Assembly (NCBI GenBank): GCA_002480085.1
Contig: DKPJ01000001.1
Location: forward strand, 62,001 to 126,000
Origin: Enterobacteriaceae bacterium UBA7338
GTDB taxonomy: Bacteria > Pseudomonadota > Gammaproteobacteria > Enterobacterales > Enterobacteriaceae
Length of the DNA: 64,000 nt
Reading direction: 5' to 3'
Part shown: positions 1 through 8,341 of the stretch, one piece after another
Layout: every line of letters begins with the position of its first letter
Numbering within the stretch: position 1 is the stretch's first letter
Notes under the pieces: model-generated
The model's input: the letters and a program-made list of their open reading frames with translations, nothing else
Databases searched by the model: none
What the model was told of the DNA's origin: nothing
Translations under genes and position numbers: made by a program

Positions 1-136
1 CATCACCAACCCCGCTGAAGAGCAGCTGCTGGGGACCAGGGCGTTTCGCCAGAAGATCGCCTCGGCCATCGCCTCCGGCGTGCTGAGCTACTTCAGCTGG
101 TTCGATAATCACAAAGCGCACTCGAAGAAACGTTAA
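1..136 (+). CDS. amiA: N-acetylmuramoyl-L-alanine amidase AmiA, C-terminal end (partial)
   Basis: Only the last 44 codons are in the window, reading from base 2 to a TAA at 134-136. The residues include LLGTRAFRQKIA, SYFSWFDNHKAHSKKR and then the stop, which match the remembered C-terminus of E. coli AmiA. AmiA is a periplasmic Tat-exported zinc amidase that cuts septal murein during cell separation. The catalytic domain lies upstream, outside the window, so function rests on the tail and on synteny with hemF. The stop overlaps the hemF start by one base (TAATG), suggesting one transcript with translational coupling. Confidence 0.9.
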   Translation, partial: ITNPAEEQLLGTRAFRQKIASAIASGVLSYFSWFDNHKAHSKKR

Positions 137-1038
137 TGAGCAAACCTGACGCAAATACCGTTAAAGCCTTTTTCCTCCAGCTGCAGGACAGGATCTGTCA
201 GCAGCTCTCTGCTATCGACGGCAGCGACTTCTTTGAAGATAACTGGCAGCGCGAGGCCGGCGGCGGCGGACGTACCCGCGTTCTGCGCGACGGCGGCGTC
301 TTCGAGCAGGCGGGAGTCAACTTCTCCCACGTGCACGGCGATGCCCTACCCGCCTCGGCCACCGCGCACCGCCCGGAGCTGGCCGGACGCAGCTTTGAGG
401 CGATGGGCGTGTCGCTGGTGGTGCACCCGCACAACCCCTACGTGCCCACCAGCCACGCCAACGTCCGCTTTTTCATTGCCGAGAAGCCGGGCGCGGATCC
501 GGTCTGGTGGTTTGGCGGCGGCTTCGACCTGACGCCCTACTACGGCTTTAACGAAGACGCCGTGCACTGGCACCGTACCGCGCACGATCTCTGCCAGCCG
601 TTCGGCGAGGATCTCTATCCCCGCTATAAAAAGTGGTGCGATGACTACTTCTATCTGAAGCACCGCCAGGAGCAGCGCGGCATCGGCGGTCTCTTCTTTG
701 ACGATCTCAACGCGCCGGATTTTGATCGCTGCTTCGCCTTTACCCAGGCGGTAGGCGACGGCTTTACCCGGGCCTACCTGCCCATTGTCCAGCGGCGGAA
801 AGCTATGGCGTACGGCGACCGCGAGCGCAACTTCCAGCTCTATCGCCGGGGCCGCTACGTCGAGTTTAACCTGGTGTGGGATCGGGGCACGCTGTTTGGC
901 TTACAGACCGGCGGGCGCACGGAGTCGATTCTGATGTCGATGCCGCCGAAGGTGGCGTGGGAGTATAACTACCAGCCGCAGGAGGGCAGCCCGGAAGCCG
1001 CCCTCAGCGAGTTTATTAAAGTCAAAGAGTGGATCTAA
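136..1038 (+). CDS. hemF: Oxygen-dependent coproporphyrinogen III oxidase HemF
   Basis: HemF catalyses the aerobic oxidative decarboxylation of coproporphyrinogen III to protoporphyrinogen IX in heme synthesis, in the cytoplasm. The 300 residues match the usual length (299 in E. coli). Family blocks are visible: HPHNPYVPTSHANVRFF from about residue 97, WWFGGGFDLTPYY near 124, and RGIGGLFFDDL near 182, with the conserved histidines. The ATG shares one base with the amiA stop. The next gene, maeB, ends only 5 bp downstream on the other strand; in E. coli the ethanolamine (eut) operon lies in that gap. Confidence 0.98.
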   Translation: MSKPDANTVKAFFLQLQDRICQQLSAIDGSDFFEDNWQREAGGGGRTRVLRDGGVFEQAGVNFSHVHGDALPASATAHRPELAGRSFEAMGVSLVVHPHNPYVPTSHANVRFFIAEKPGADPVWWFGGGFDLTPYYGFNEDAVHWHRTAHDLCQPFGEDLYPRYKKWCDDYFYLKHRQEQRGIGGLFFDDLNAPDFDRCFAFTQAVGDGFTRAYLPIVQRRKAMAYGDRERNFQLYRRGRYVEFNLVWDRGTLFGLQTGGRTESILMSMPPKVAWEYNYQPQEGSPEAALSEFIKVKEWI

Positions 1039-1043
1039 CGCCC

Positions 1044-3323
1044 CTATAACGGCTGCGTCTGCGCCTCCACCACCGCCAGCGCCACCATGTTGACGATGCG
1101 GCGGACGGAGGCGATAGGCGTCAGCACGTGCACCGGTTTTGCCACGCCCATCAGCACCGGCCCAACGGTAACGCCCTCCGAGCTGGAGACGCGAAGTAAG
1201 TTGTAACTAATCCGCGCCGCCTCGACGTTAGGCATAATCAAAATATTAGCCGATCCTTTCAGCGGGCTGTCCGGCATCCGCTCCTGGCGAATGCTCTCCA
1301 CCAGCGCGGCGTCACCGTGCATCTCTCCGTCAATCATCAGGTGCGGATCGCGCTCGCGCACCCTTGCCAGCGTCTCACGCATCTTGCACGCCGCCGGAGA
1401 GTTCGATGAGCCAAAGTTCGAGTGCGACAGCAGGGCCACCCGCGGCTCGATGCCAAACCGGCGTACGGTCTGGGCCGCCATCAGGGCAATGTCTGCCAGC
1501 TGTTCCGGGGTGGGATCGTCGTTGACGTAGGTGTCAGCGATAAAGGTGTTACCGCTCGGCAGCAGCAGGGCATTCATCGCCCCCGCCGTCTGCACCCCGT
1601 CGCGATAGCCAAAGAGCTGCCGCACCACGCTGAAGTGTTCGTGATAGTCACCAATGGTGCCGCAGATCATCGCATCCGCCTCGCCGCGCTGGACCATGAT
1701 CGCGCCAATCACCGTGGTGTTGCTGATCACTGCCCGCTGGGCCTGCTCCTGGGTGATGCCGCTGCGCTTCATGATGCTGTAGTACTCGCTCCAGTACTCC
1801 TTGAAGCGCGGATCGGACTCGTTATTGACGATCTCAAAGTCAACGCCGGGTCGGATCTGTAGGCCCAGCTTCTGGATGCGCATCTCGATTACGCTCGGGC
1901 GTCCCACCAGGATCGGCTTCGCCAGCCCGAGGGTGATCAGCTCCTGGGTTGCGTGCAGCACCCGCGCCTCCTCCCCTTCCGCCAGCACCACCCGCTTCGG
2001 ATCGTTGCGCGCCTGGGAGAAGACCGGCTTCATAAACAGGTTGGTTTTATAGACAAACTCGGTGAGCTTATCGATATAGGCGGTAAAGTCGGCGATGGGC
2101 CGCGTCGCCACCCCGGAGTCCATCGCCGCTTTGGCTACCGCCGGGGCGATCTTGACGATCAGGCGCGGATCGAAGGGTTTGGGGATCAGGTACTCCGGGC
2201 CGAAGCTGAGATCCTGATCGCCATAGGCCGAGGCCACCACTTCGCTCTGCTCGGCGTGGGCCAGCTCGGCAATGGCGTGCACCGCCGCCAGCTTCATCTC
2301 TTCATTAATGGCGGTGGCGCCAACGTCCAGCGCGCCACGGAAGATGAACGGGAAGCAGAGCACGTTATTGACCTGGTTAGGGTAGTCAGAGCGACCGGTG
2401 CAGATAATCGCGTCCGCACGCACCGCTTTTGCGACCGGAGGCAAAATCTCCGGCTCCGGGTTCGCCAGGGCGAGGATCAGCGGCTGGCGCGCCATCTGTT
2501 TCACCATCTCCTGGGTCAGGACGTTCGGCCCCGAGCAGCCGAGGAAGATATCCGCATCCTGCATCACCTCCGCCAGGGTACGTTTGCCATTATCCTCTAT
2601 GGCGTAGGCGGCCTTGGTTTCGGCCATCGGCGTCTCGCGGCCCTGATAGATGACCCCCTTAGAGTCGCACACCACGATGTTATGCTTCTGCATCCCCAAC
2701 GCCACCAGCAGGTTCATACAGGCGATGGCCGCCGCTCCCGCGCCGGAGACCACCATCCGCACGTCGGAGAGATTTTTCTCTACCACCCGCAGGCCGTTGA
2801 TAATAGCGGCGGTGCTGATGATCGCCGTGCCGTGCTGGTCGTCGTGGAATACCGGGATGTTCATCCGCTCGCGCAGCTTCGCCTCGATGTAGAAGCACTC
2901 CGGGGCTTTGATATCTTCGAGGTTGATGCCGCCGAAGGTCGGCTCCAGTGCCGCCACCACGTCGATGAATTTATCCGGATCCAGCTCATCCACTTCGATG
3001 TCAAAGACATCGATGCCGGCGAATTTCTTAAACAGGACGCCCTTGCCCTCCATCACCGGCTTGCCCGCCAGCGCGCCGATGTTTCCCAGCCCCAGCACCG
3101 CCGTGCCGTTAGAGACGACCGCCACCAGGTTACCGCGCGCGGTGTACTTAAAGGCCGCCAGCGGATCTTTTTCAATCTCCAGGCAGGGGGCGGCGACGCC
3201 CGGCGAGTAGGCCAGGGCCAGATCGCGCTGGGTGGTGAGCGGTTTCGTCGGCGAGACCTGGATTTTTCCGGGAATGGGGAACTCGTGGAAATCGAGGGCA
3301 CTCTGTTTTAACTGGTCGTCCAT
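1044..3323 (-). CDS. maeB: NADP-dependent malic enzyme MaeB
   Basis: MaeB oxidatively decarboxylates malate to pyruvate and makes NADPH. At 759 residues it is the long two-domain form. The N-terminal malic-enzyme part has YSPGVAAPC near residue 40, HDDQHGTA near 160 and the nucleotide-binding GAGAAAIA near 195. From about residue 430 there is a phosphotransacetylase-like domain. In the E. coli enzyme that domain is known to lack PTA activity and to mediate acetyl-CoA inhibition; I infer the same here. Its promoter region (3324-3604) is shared with the divergent talA-tktB pair. Confidence 0.97.
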   Translation of the reverse strand: MDDQLKQSALDFHEFPIPGKIQVSPTKPLTTQRDLALAYSPGVAAPCLEIEKDPLAAFKYTARGNLVAVVSNGTAVLGLGNIGALAGKPVMEGKGVLFKKFAGIDVFDIEVDELDPDKFIDVVAALEPTFGGINLEDIKAPECFYIEAKLRERMNIPVFHDDQHGTAIISTAAIINGLRVVEKNLSDVRMVVSGAGAAAIACMNLLVALGMQKHNIVVCDSKGVIYQGRETPMAETKAAYAIEDNGKRTLAEVMQDADIFLGCSGPNVLTQEMVKQMARQPLILALANPEPEILPPVAKAVRADAIICTGRSDYPNQVNNVLCFPFIFRGALDVGATAINEEMKLAAVHAIAELAHAEQSEVVASAYGDQDLSFGPEYLIPKPFDPRLIVKIAPAVAKAAMDSGVATRPIADFTAYIDKLTEFVYKTNLFMKPVFSQARNDPKRVVLAEGEEARVLHATQELITLGLAKPILVGRPSVIEMRIQKLGLQIRPGVDFEIVNNESDPRFKEYWSEYYSIMKRSGITQEQAQRAVISNTTVIGAIMVQRGEADAMICGTIGDYHEHFSVVRQLFGYRDGVQTAGAMNALLLPSGNTFIADTYVNDDPTPEQLADIALMAAQTVRRFGIEPRVALLSHSNFGSSNSPAACKMRETLARVRERDPHLMIDGEMHGDAALVESIRQERMPDSPLKGSANILIMPNVEAARISYNLLRVSSSEGVTVGPVLMGVAKPVHVLTPIASVRRIVNMVALAVVEAQTQPL

Positions 3324-3544
3324 TATGATGTTCCTTTCACGTATCGTTTGTAGGGTTGAAGCGTGATAGCGCTCCTGACGCGCCGCCTAGTATCGCCGCT
3401 GAACGCGGCATAAACTTTGAACGCTGCCAAACTCTGACGACCCCGTCGCAAAATTTGTTATCAATTTATATCAACGGTGTTATGCGCTTACGCCAGCAAA
3501 CCGGTGCCCGTCTGCTATGCTTTTTTGTTATGCATGTTTCATCT

Positions 3545-3569
3545 TTCACAAAAGTGTGAATCAACACAC
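3545..3569. promoter_or_regulatory. Nested inverted repeats upstream of talA
   Basis: The 281-bp maeB-talA gap holds two overlapping inverted repeats close to talA. One is TTCACA-AAAG-TGTGAA (3545-3560). The other is GTGTG-N6-CACAC (3554-3569). A weak CRP-like reading, TGTGA-N6-ACACT at 3555-3570, is also possible. In E. coli, talA and tktB belong to the CreBC regulon, whose site is a direct repeat (TTCAC-N6-TTCAC); I do not see that spacing here. The talA ribosome site AAGGAG lies about 10 bp before the ATG. Role unknown. Confidence 0.3.
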
Positions 3570-3604
3570 TCACGTAAGCTTTTGCTTTTCAAGGAGTATC
3601 GTGT

Positions 3605-4555
3605 ATGAACTACTTAGACGGCATCAAACAGTTCACCACCGTCGTGGCCGACAGCGGTGATATCGAATCCATTCGTCACTACCAGCCGGAAGACGCCACC
3701 ACTAACCCCTCCCTGCTGCTGAAGGCCGCAGCGCTGAATCACTTCTCTCACTTGGTCGATGACGCGCTGGAGTATGGTAAAGCGCGCGGGCAGACCCAGG
3801 AGCAGCAGGTTGCCGAAGCCAGCGACAAGCTGGCGGTGAATATCGGTGCGGAAATTCTGAAAAGCATTCCAGGCCGCGTCTCTACCGAAGTGGATGCCCG
3901 CCTCTCCTTTGATAAAGAGAAGAGCATCGCCAAGGCGCGCCGTCTGGTGCAGCTCTATGAGGAGCTGGGCATCGACAAGTCGCGCATTCTGATCAAGCTG
4001 GCCTCGACCTGGGAGGGGATCCGCGCCGCTGAGGAGCTGGAGAGAGAGGGGATTAAGTGTAACCTGACCCTGCTCTTCTCTTTTGCCCAGGCGCGGGCCT
4101 GCGCCGAAGCAGGCGTCTACCTCATCTCTCCGTTTGTGGGTCGTATCTACGACTGGTATCAGCAGCGCAAGCCGCAGGATCCCTACGTGGTGGAAGAGGA
4201 TCCAGGCGTGAAATCGGTGCGCAATATCTACGACTACTACAAACGCAACCGCTACGAAACCATCGTGATGGGGGCAAGCTTCCGCCGCATCGAACAGATT
4301 GTCGCTCTCGCCGGCTGCGACCGCCTGACCATCTCTCCGTCGCTGCTGCAGGAGCTACAGGACAAAGAGGGCACCATTGAGCGCAAGCTGGTGCCAACAT
4401 CTCAGAGCTTCCCACGCCAGGAGCCGCTGACCGAAGCTGAATTCCGCTGGGAACATAACCAGGATCCAATGGCAGTAGAAAAACTCTCTGACGGTATCCG
4501 TCAGTTCGCCGTTGACCAGCGCAAACTTGAAGATCTGCTTGCCGCTAAACTTTAA
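3605..4555 (+). CDS. talA: Transaldolase A
   Basis: Transaldolase moves a dihydroxyacetone unit between sugar phosphates (sedoheptulose 7-phosphate plus glyceraldehyde 3-phosphate to erythrose 4-phosphate plus fructose 6-phosphate) in the pentose phosphate pathway. The 316-residue length fits TalA. The Schiff-base lysine is Lys131 in ILIKLAST, and the N-terminal VVADSGD block carries the catalytic aspartate. The start has a strong AAGGAG site. tktB follows after 20 bp, so the two are almost certainly co-transcribed. TalA rather than TalB is chosen because of the tktB neighbour. Confidence 0.97.
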   Translation: MNYLDGIKQFTTVVADSGDIESIRHYQPEDATTNPSLLLKAAALNHFSHLVDDALEYGKARGQTQEQQVAEASDKLAVNIGAEILKSIPGRVSTEVDARLSFDKEKSIAKARRLVQLYEELGIDKSRILIKLASTWEGIRAAEELEREGIKCNLTLLFSFAQARACAEAGVYLISPFVGRIYDWYQQRKPQDPYVVEEDPGVKSVRNIYDYYKRNRYETIVMGASFRRIEQIVALAGCDRLTISPSLLQELQDKEGTIERKLVPTSQSFPRQEPLTEAEFRWEHNQDPMAVEKLSDGIRQFAVDQRKLEDLLAAKL

Positions 4556-4575
4556 TTTTTGTCATGGAGTGAAAT

Positions 4576-6570
4576 ATGTCCCGTAAAGAGCTTGCCAACG
4601 CCATTCGCGCCCTGAGCATGGACGCGGTACAGAAAGCCAACTCCGGCCACCCAGGCGCACCGATGGGGATGGCCGATATCGCCGAAGTGCTGTGGAATGA
4701 TTTCCTCAAGCATAACCCGACCGATCCGACTTGGTATGACCGTGACCGCTTTATTCTCTCCAACGGTCACGCCTCGATGCTGCTCTACAGCCTGCTGCAC
4801 CTCTCCGGCTACGATCTGCCGATTGAGGAGCTGAAAAACTTCCGTCAGCTGCACTCAAAAACGCCGGGCCACCCGGAGATTGGCTACACGCCGGGCGTTG
4901 AGACCACCACCGGCCCGCTCGGCCAGGGGCTGGCTAACGCTGTGGGGCTGGCAATTGCCGAGCGCACGCTGGCGGCGCAGTTTAACCAGCCGGGACATGA
5001 GATTGTCGATCACTTCACCTACACCTTTATGGGCGACGGCTGCCTGATGGAGGGGATCTCCCACGAGGTCTGCTCTCTGGCGGGCACGCTGGGGCTGGGC
5101 AAGCTCATCGGCTTCTACGACCACAACGGTATCTCCATTGACGGTGAGACTGAAGGCTGGTTTACCGACGATACTGCCAAACGTTTTGAAGCCTACCACT
5201 GGCACGTAGTGCATGAGATTGACGGTCACGATCCGGAGGCGATCAAGGCGGCCATTCTTGAGGCACAGAGCGTGAAGGACAAGCCGTCGCTGATTATCTG
5301 CCGGACGGTGATTGGCTTTGGCTCGCCGAACAAAGCGGGCAAAGAGGAGTCCCATGGCGCGGCGCTGGGGGAAGAGGAAGTCGCCCTGACCCGTCAGAAG
5401 CTGGGCTGGAAGCACCCGGCCTTTGAGATCCCGAAAGAGATCTATCAGGCGTGGGACGGCCGCGAGCGCGGCGAAAAAGCCCAGCAGTCGTGGAATGAGA
5501 AATTCGCTGCTTACGAGAAGGCGCACCCCGAGCTGGCGGCTGAGTTCTCCCGCCGTATGGGCGGTGGCCTGCCGGAGAACTGGGAGCAGCTGACCCAGGA
5601 TTACATCACTAAACTGCAGGCCGAGCCGGCGAAGATCGCCACCCGTAAAGCGTCACAAAACGCGCTTAACCAGTACGGTCCGGCGCTGCCGGAGCTGCTG
5701 GGCGGTTCAGCGGATCTTGCGCCGAGTAACCTGACCATCTGGTCCGGGTCTACCTCGCTGAAAGAGGACCCGGCCGGGAACTATATTCACTACGGCGTGC
5801 GCGAGTTCGGTATGACCGCCATTGCCAACGGTATCGCCCATCACGGCGGCTTCGTGCCCTACACCGCAACCTTCCTGATGTTCGTCGAGTACGCGCGTAA
5901 CGCGGCACGCATGGCGGCGCTGATGAAGGCCCGCCAGATTATGGTCTACACCCATGACTCCATCGGTCTGGGGGAAGATGGCCCGACGCACCAGGCGGTT
6001 GAGCAGCTCGCCAGCCTGCGCCTGACGCCAAACTTCAGCACCTGGCGTCCCTGTGACCAGGTGGAGGCGGCCGTTGGCTGGAAGCTGGCCATTGAGCGCC
6101 ATAACGGCCCGACCGCGCTGATCCTCTCTCGTCAAAACCTCACCCAGATGGATCGTACCCCGGAGCAGGTGCAAGCCATTGCCCGCGGCGGCTATATCCT
6201 CAAGGACAGCGACGGTCTGCCGGATCTGATCCTGATTGCCACCGGCTCTGAGGTGGAGATCACCATGAAGGCGGCGGAGCAGCTAAGCGCCGAGGGTCAT
6301 AAGGTGCGGGTGGTCTCTCTGCCATCAACGGATATCTTTGATGCCCAGGACGATGAGTACCGCGAGTCGGTGCTGCCGTCAGACGTCAGCGCCCGCGTGG
6401 CCGTTGAAGCCGGCATTGCCGACTACTGGTACAAGTACGTCGGGCTGAAGGGCGCCATCGTGGGAATGACCGGCTACGGTGAGTCCGCCCCGGCCGATAA
6501 GCTGTTCCCCTTCTTTGGCTTTACCGTCGAGAACGTGGTGGCCAAAGCGAAAAAGGTGCTTAACGCGTGA
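4576..6570 (+). CDS. tktB: Transketolase 2
   Basis: Transketolase transfers two-carbon ketol units using thiamine diphosphate. The protein has 664 residues (E. coli TktB has 667). It shows NSGHPGAPMG near residue 25, the thiamine diphosphate/Mg motif starting GDGCLMEG near 153 and ending in NGI, and GLGEDGPTHQ in the pyrimidine-binding half. Position after talA identifies it as the TktB paralogue, the minor stationary-phase enzyme in E. coli. Its last 11 bases overlap the 3' end of ypfG, which runs the other way. Confidence 0.97.
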   Translation: MSRKELANAIRALSMDAVQKANSGHPGAPMGMADIAEVLWNDFLKHNPTDPTWYDRDRFILSNGHASMLLYSLLHLSGYDLPIEELKNFRQLHSKTPGHPEIGYTPGVETTTGPLGQGLANAVGLAIAERTLAAQFNQPGHEIVDHFTYTFMGDGCLMEGISHEVCSLAGTLGLGKLIGFYDHNGISIDGETEGWFTDDTAKRFEAYHWHVVHEIDGHDPEAIKAAILEAQSVKDKPSLIICRTVIGFGSPNKAGKEESHGAALGEEEVALTRQKLGWKHPAFEIPKEIYQAWDGRERGEKAQQSWNEKFAAYEKAHPELAAEFSRRMGGGLPENWEQLTQDYITKLQAEPAKIATRKASQNALNQYGPALPELLGGSADLAPSNLTIWSGSTSLKEDPAGNYIHYGVREFGMTAIANGIAHHGGFVPYTATFLMFVEYARNAARMAALMKARQIMVYTHDSIGLGEDGPTHQAVEQLASLRLTPNFSTWRPCDQVEAAVGWKLAIERHNGPTALILSRQNLTQMDRTPEQVQAIARGGYILKDSDGLPDLILIATGSEVEITMKAAEQLSAEGHKVRVVSLPSTDIFDAQDDEYRESVLPSDVSARVAVEAGIADYWYKYVGLKGAIVGMTGYGESAPADKLFPFFGFTVENVVAKAKKVLNA

Positions 6571-7603
6571 TCCACAGCGTGGGCCAGGCATCTGGCCCAT
6601 GCCAGTTATCGCAGCTTGGCTCTTCCGCATAGCGCACCAGACGAAAACGCTGGCCGTCAAAACGCCAGCGCGTCTGGATACCGCAATCCACCAGCCCGCG
6701 ACCCTTGGCAAGCGTTGTCAATTCGCGGGTTTTCTGATCGAATCCGGCGTTCATCAGCTCCATCTCATCGTTGCCGCTGCCTGGCGTAAAGGGCAGGCGC
6801 AGGCGTACCGGTTTGGCCGCGTAGGGCTTGCTGCGCGATACCAGCCAGGCGAGATCCACCGTATTGTAGGCCCCCGCCTCACAGCTGACGATCAGCAGCG
6901 CTTTATTGTCGGTTAAGGCGGTAACGCGAACCTCCCGGCGCATGGGATCCAGCGAGCACTGGCTGTTATTCATCCGCATGCTGCCATAATCCAGCAGCGC
7001 CTCCATCTCTTCCCGGCTAAGCGGCGTCGGGGTTGGGTTCACCACCGCTATGCCTTTCAGGGCTGGCGCAGGCGGCACGCTCAACGACGGGTTGCCGCCC
7101 TTTTTAATCCACGCGGTTTCGCTGCCGACGCGTTTCTGCTGGGCATCAATAAACAGCAGCGCCGCCTTCAGGCCCACCAGGGAGATCGTGCCCTGCCCAT
7201 CCTTCAGGGTTATCGTCTGCGCATTCTGAATGGTCTGTAAAAAGGCCGTGATGGTGGGCGCATGCTCGGTGATTAACCGCCACGGTGAAATCGTCCAGTG
7301 CTGGGCCTCCAGCCGCAGCGGCACGCCGTCGATGAGCAGGCGCGGCGCAACAGGCGGCTCTTTTGCCGACGGCGTCTGGCTACCGCCAAGCTCGATACGC
7401 AGCTGCGCATCGGTACGCGCCCCCGCGCTGCGCGTCAGGGTCATGACTAATCCATGGTGCTCGCCGGTATTGCGTGCTAGGCAGAAATTTTGGTTATTAC
7501 AGGTGACCTGCCAGTCAGAAAAATTCTGCTGGGCAGGTGCCGCCCACGCAGACGAGGCGACAAACAGACTAAGCAGCAACAGCAGCAAAACGCGATAACG
7601 CAT
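6560..7603 (-). CDS. ypfG: YpfG, exported DUF1176 protein of unknown function
   Basis: The 347 residues begin with a clear signal peptide: MRYR, a run of leucines, then a likely cut after SSAWA near residue 21. The mature protein is rich in short beta-type segments and has paired cysteines (CNNQNFC near the N-terminus). It matches the enterobacterial DUF1176 family by length and by position next to tktB. No enzymatic motif is visible and the function is not known. The convergent overlap with tktB (6560-6570) means the two stop codons sit inside each other's coding regions. Confidence 0.85.
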   Translation of the reverse strand: MRYRVLLLLLLSLFVASSAWAAPAQQNFSDWQVTCNNQNFCLARNTGEHHGLVMTLTRSAGARTDAQLRIELGGSQTPSAKEPPVAPRLLIDGVPLRLEAQHWTISPWRLITEHAPTITAFLQTIQNAQTITLKDGQGTISLVGLKAALLFIDAQQKRVGSETAWIKKGGNPSLSVPPAPALKGIAVVNPTPTPLSREEMEALLDYGSMRMNNSQCSLDPMRREVRVTALTDNKALLIVSCEAGAYNTVDLAWLVSRSKPYAAKPVRLRLPFTPGSGNDEMELMNAGFDQKTRELTTLAKGRGLVDCGIQTRWRFDGQRFRLVRYAEEPSCDNWHGPDAWPTLWITR

Positions 7604-7732
7604 GAACGGTACAACCCCAGAAGTAGAAGCATAGCGAGTAAACAGCGGTATCTTCGTCGTCCGGGGGTAGCTGACTCAATCGGATTTATCGGATAGATTT
7701 ATTCTAAATGCATGTTTTTAACCCGATAAATA

Positions 7733-8308
7733 TCAAGACATTAGCCCTGAAGCCTGTAAATATTGCAGCAATATCACCGCTTTAGCGTCGCGTATCTCGC
7801 CGCTGGCCACCGCTTCTAGCGCCTGGGTGAAAGGCATCTCAAGTACTTCAATATCCTCATCTTCTACGCCACCGCCGACGTCAGTCTTCAGGCTGTCGCT
7901 GTATTCAGCAATAAAGAAGTGGACGATTTCGGTAACGCCGCCGGGAGACATATAGAGTTCGAATACCTTACGCACCTCGCCGACCTGGTAACCCGTCTCT
8001 TCGATAGCCTCTTTGCGCGCGCACGCTTCTGGCTCGTCATTGTCGAGCAGTCCGGCGCATGGCTCAATCAGCCGACCGTCTTCGTTGCCGTTGACCCAGG
8101 TCGCGATGCGGAACTGGCGGACCAGCACTACGCTGCCTTTCTCGCGGCTGTAGAGCAGAATGGTCGCCCCGTTGCCGCGATCGTACACCTCGCGGCGGTG
8201 GCGGATCACCTCCCCGTTGCGGCGGGTCAGATCGTAGGTGATATTGCGCAACACAAAGTAGTTTTCAGAGAGGATCTTATCTTTGATAACGTCTATTTTC
8301 AGCGACAT
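7733..8308 (-). CDS. nudK: GDP-mannose pyrophosphatase NudK
   Basis: This Nudix hydrolase splits GDP-mannose into GMP and mannose 1-phosphate. Starting at the internal ATG (MSLKIDVIKDK) gives 191 residues, the same as E. coli NudK; an ATG eight codons upstream would add an unrelated leader. The Nudix box is visible at about residues 86-108: GLLDNDEPEA, then RKEAIEETGY. The gene lies 33 bp downstream of aegA on the same strand and may be co-transcribed with it. Confidence 0.93.
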   Translation of the reverse strand: MSLKIDVIKDKILSENYFVLRNITYDLTRRNGEVIRHRREVYDRGNGATILLYSREKGSVVLVRQFRIATWVNGNEDGRLIEPCAGLLDNDEPEACARKEAIEETGYQVGEVRKVFELYMSPGGVTEIVHFFIAEYSDSLKTDVGGGVEDEDIEVLEMPFTQALEAVASGEIRDAKAVILLQYLQASGLMS

Positions 8309-8341
8309 ACAGGTCCCAAAAGATGAGTGCAAATACCTATC

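Noticed and set aside
1953..3311. Long open frame (452 codons) on the plus strand opposite maeB
   Set aside because: Arginine/histidine-rich composition typical of antisense frames in GC-rich genes; maeB is clearly the real gene.
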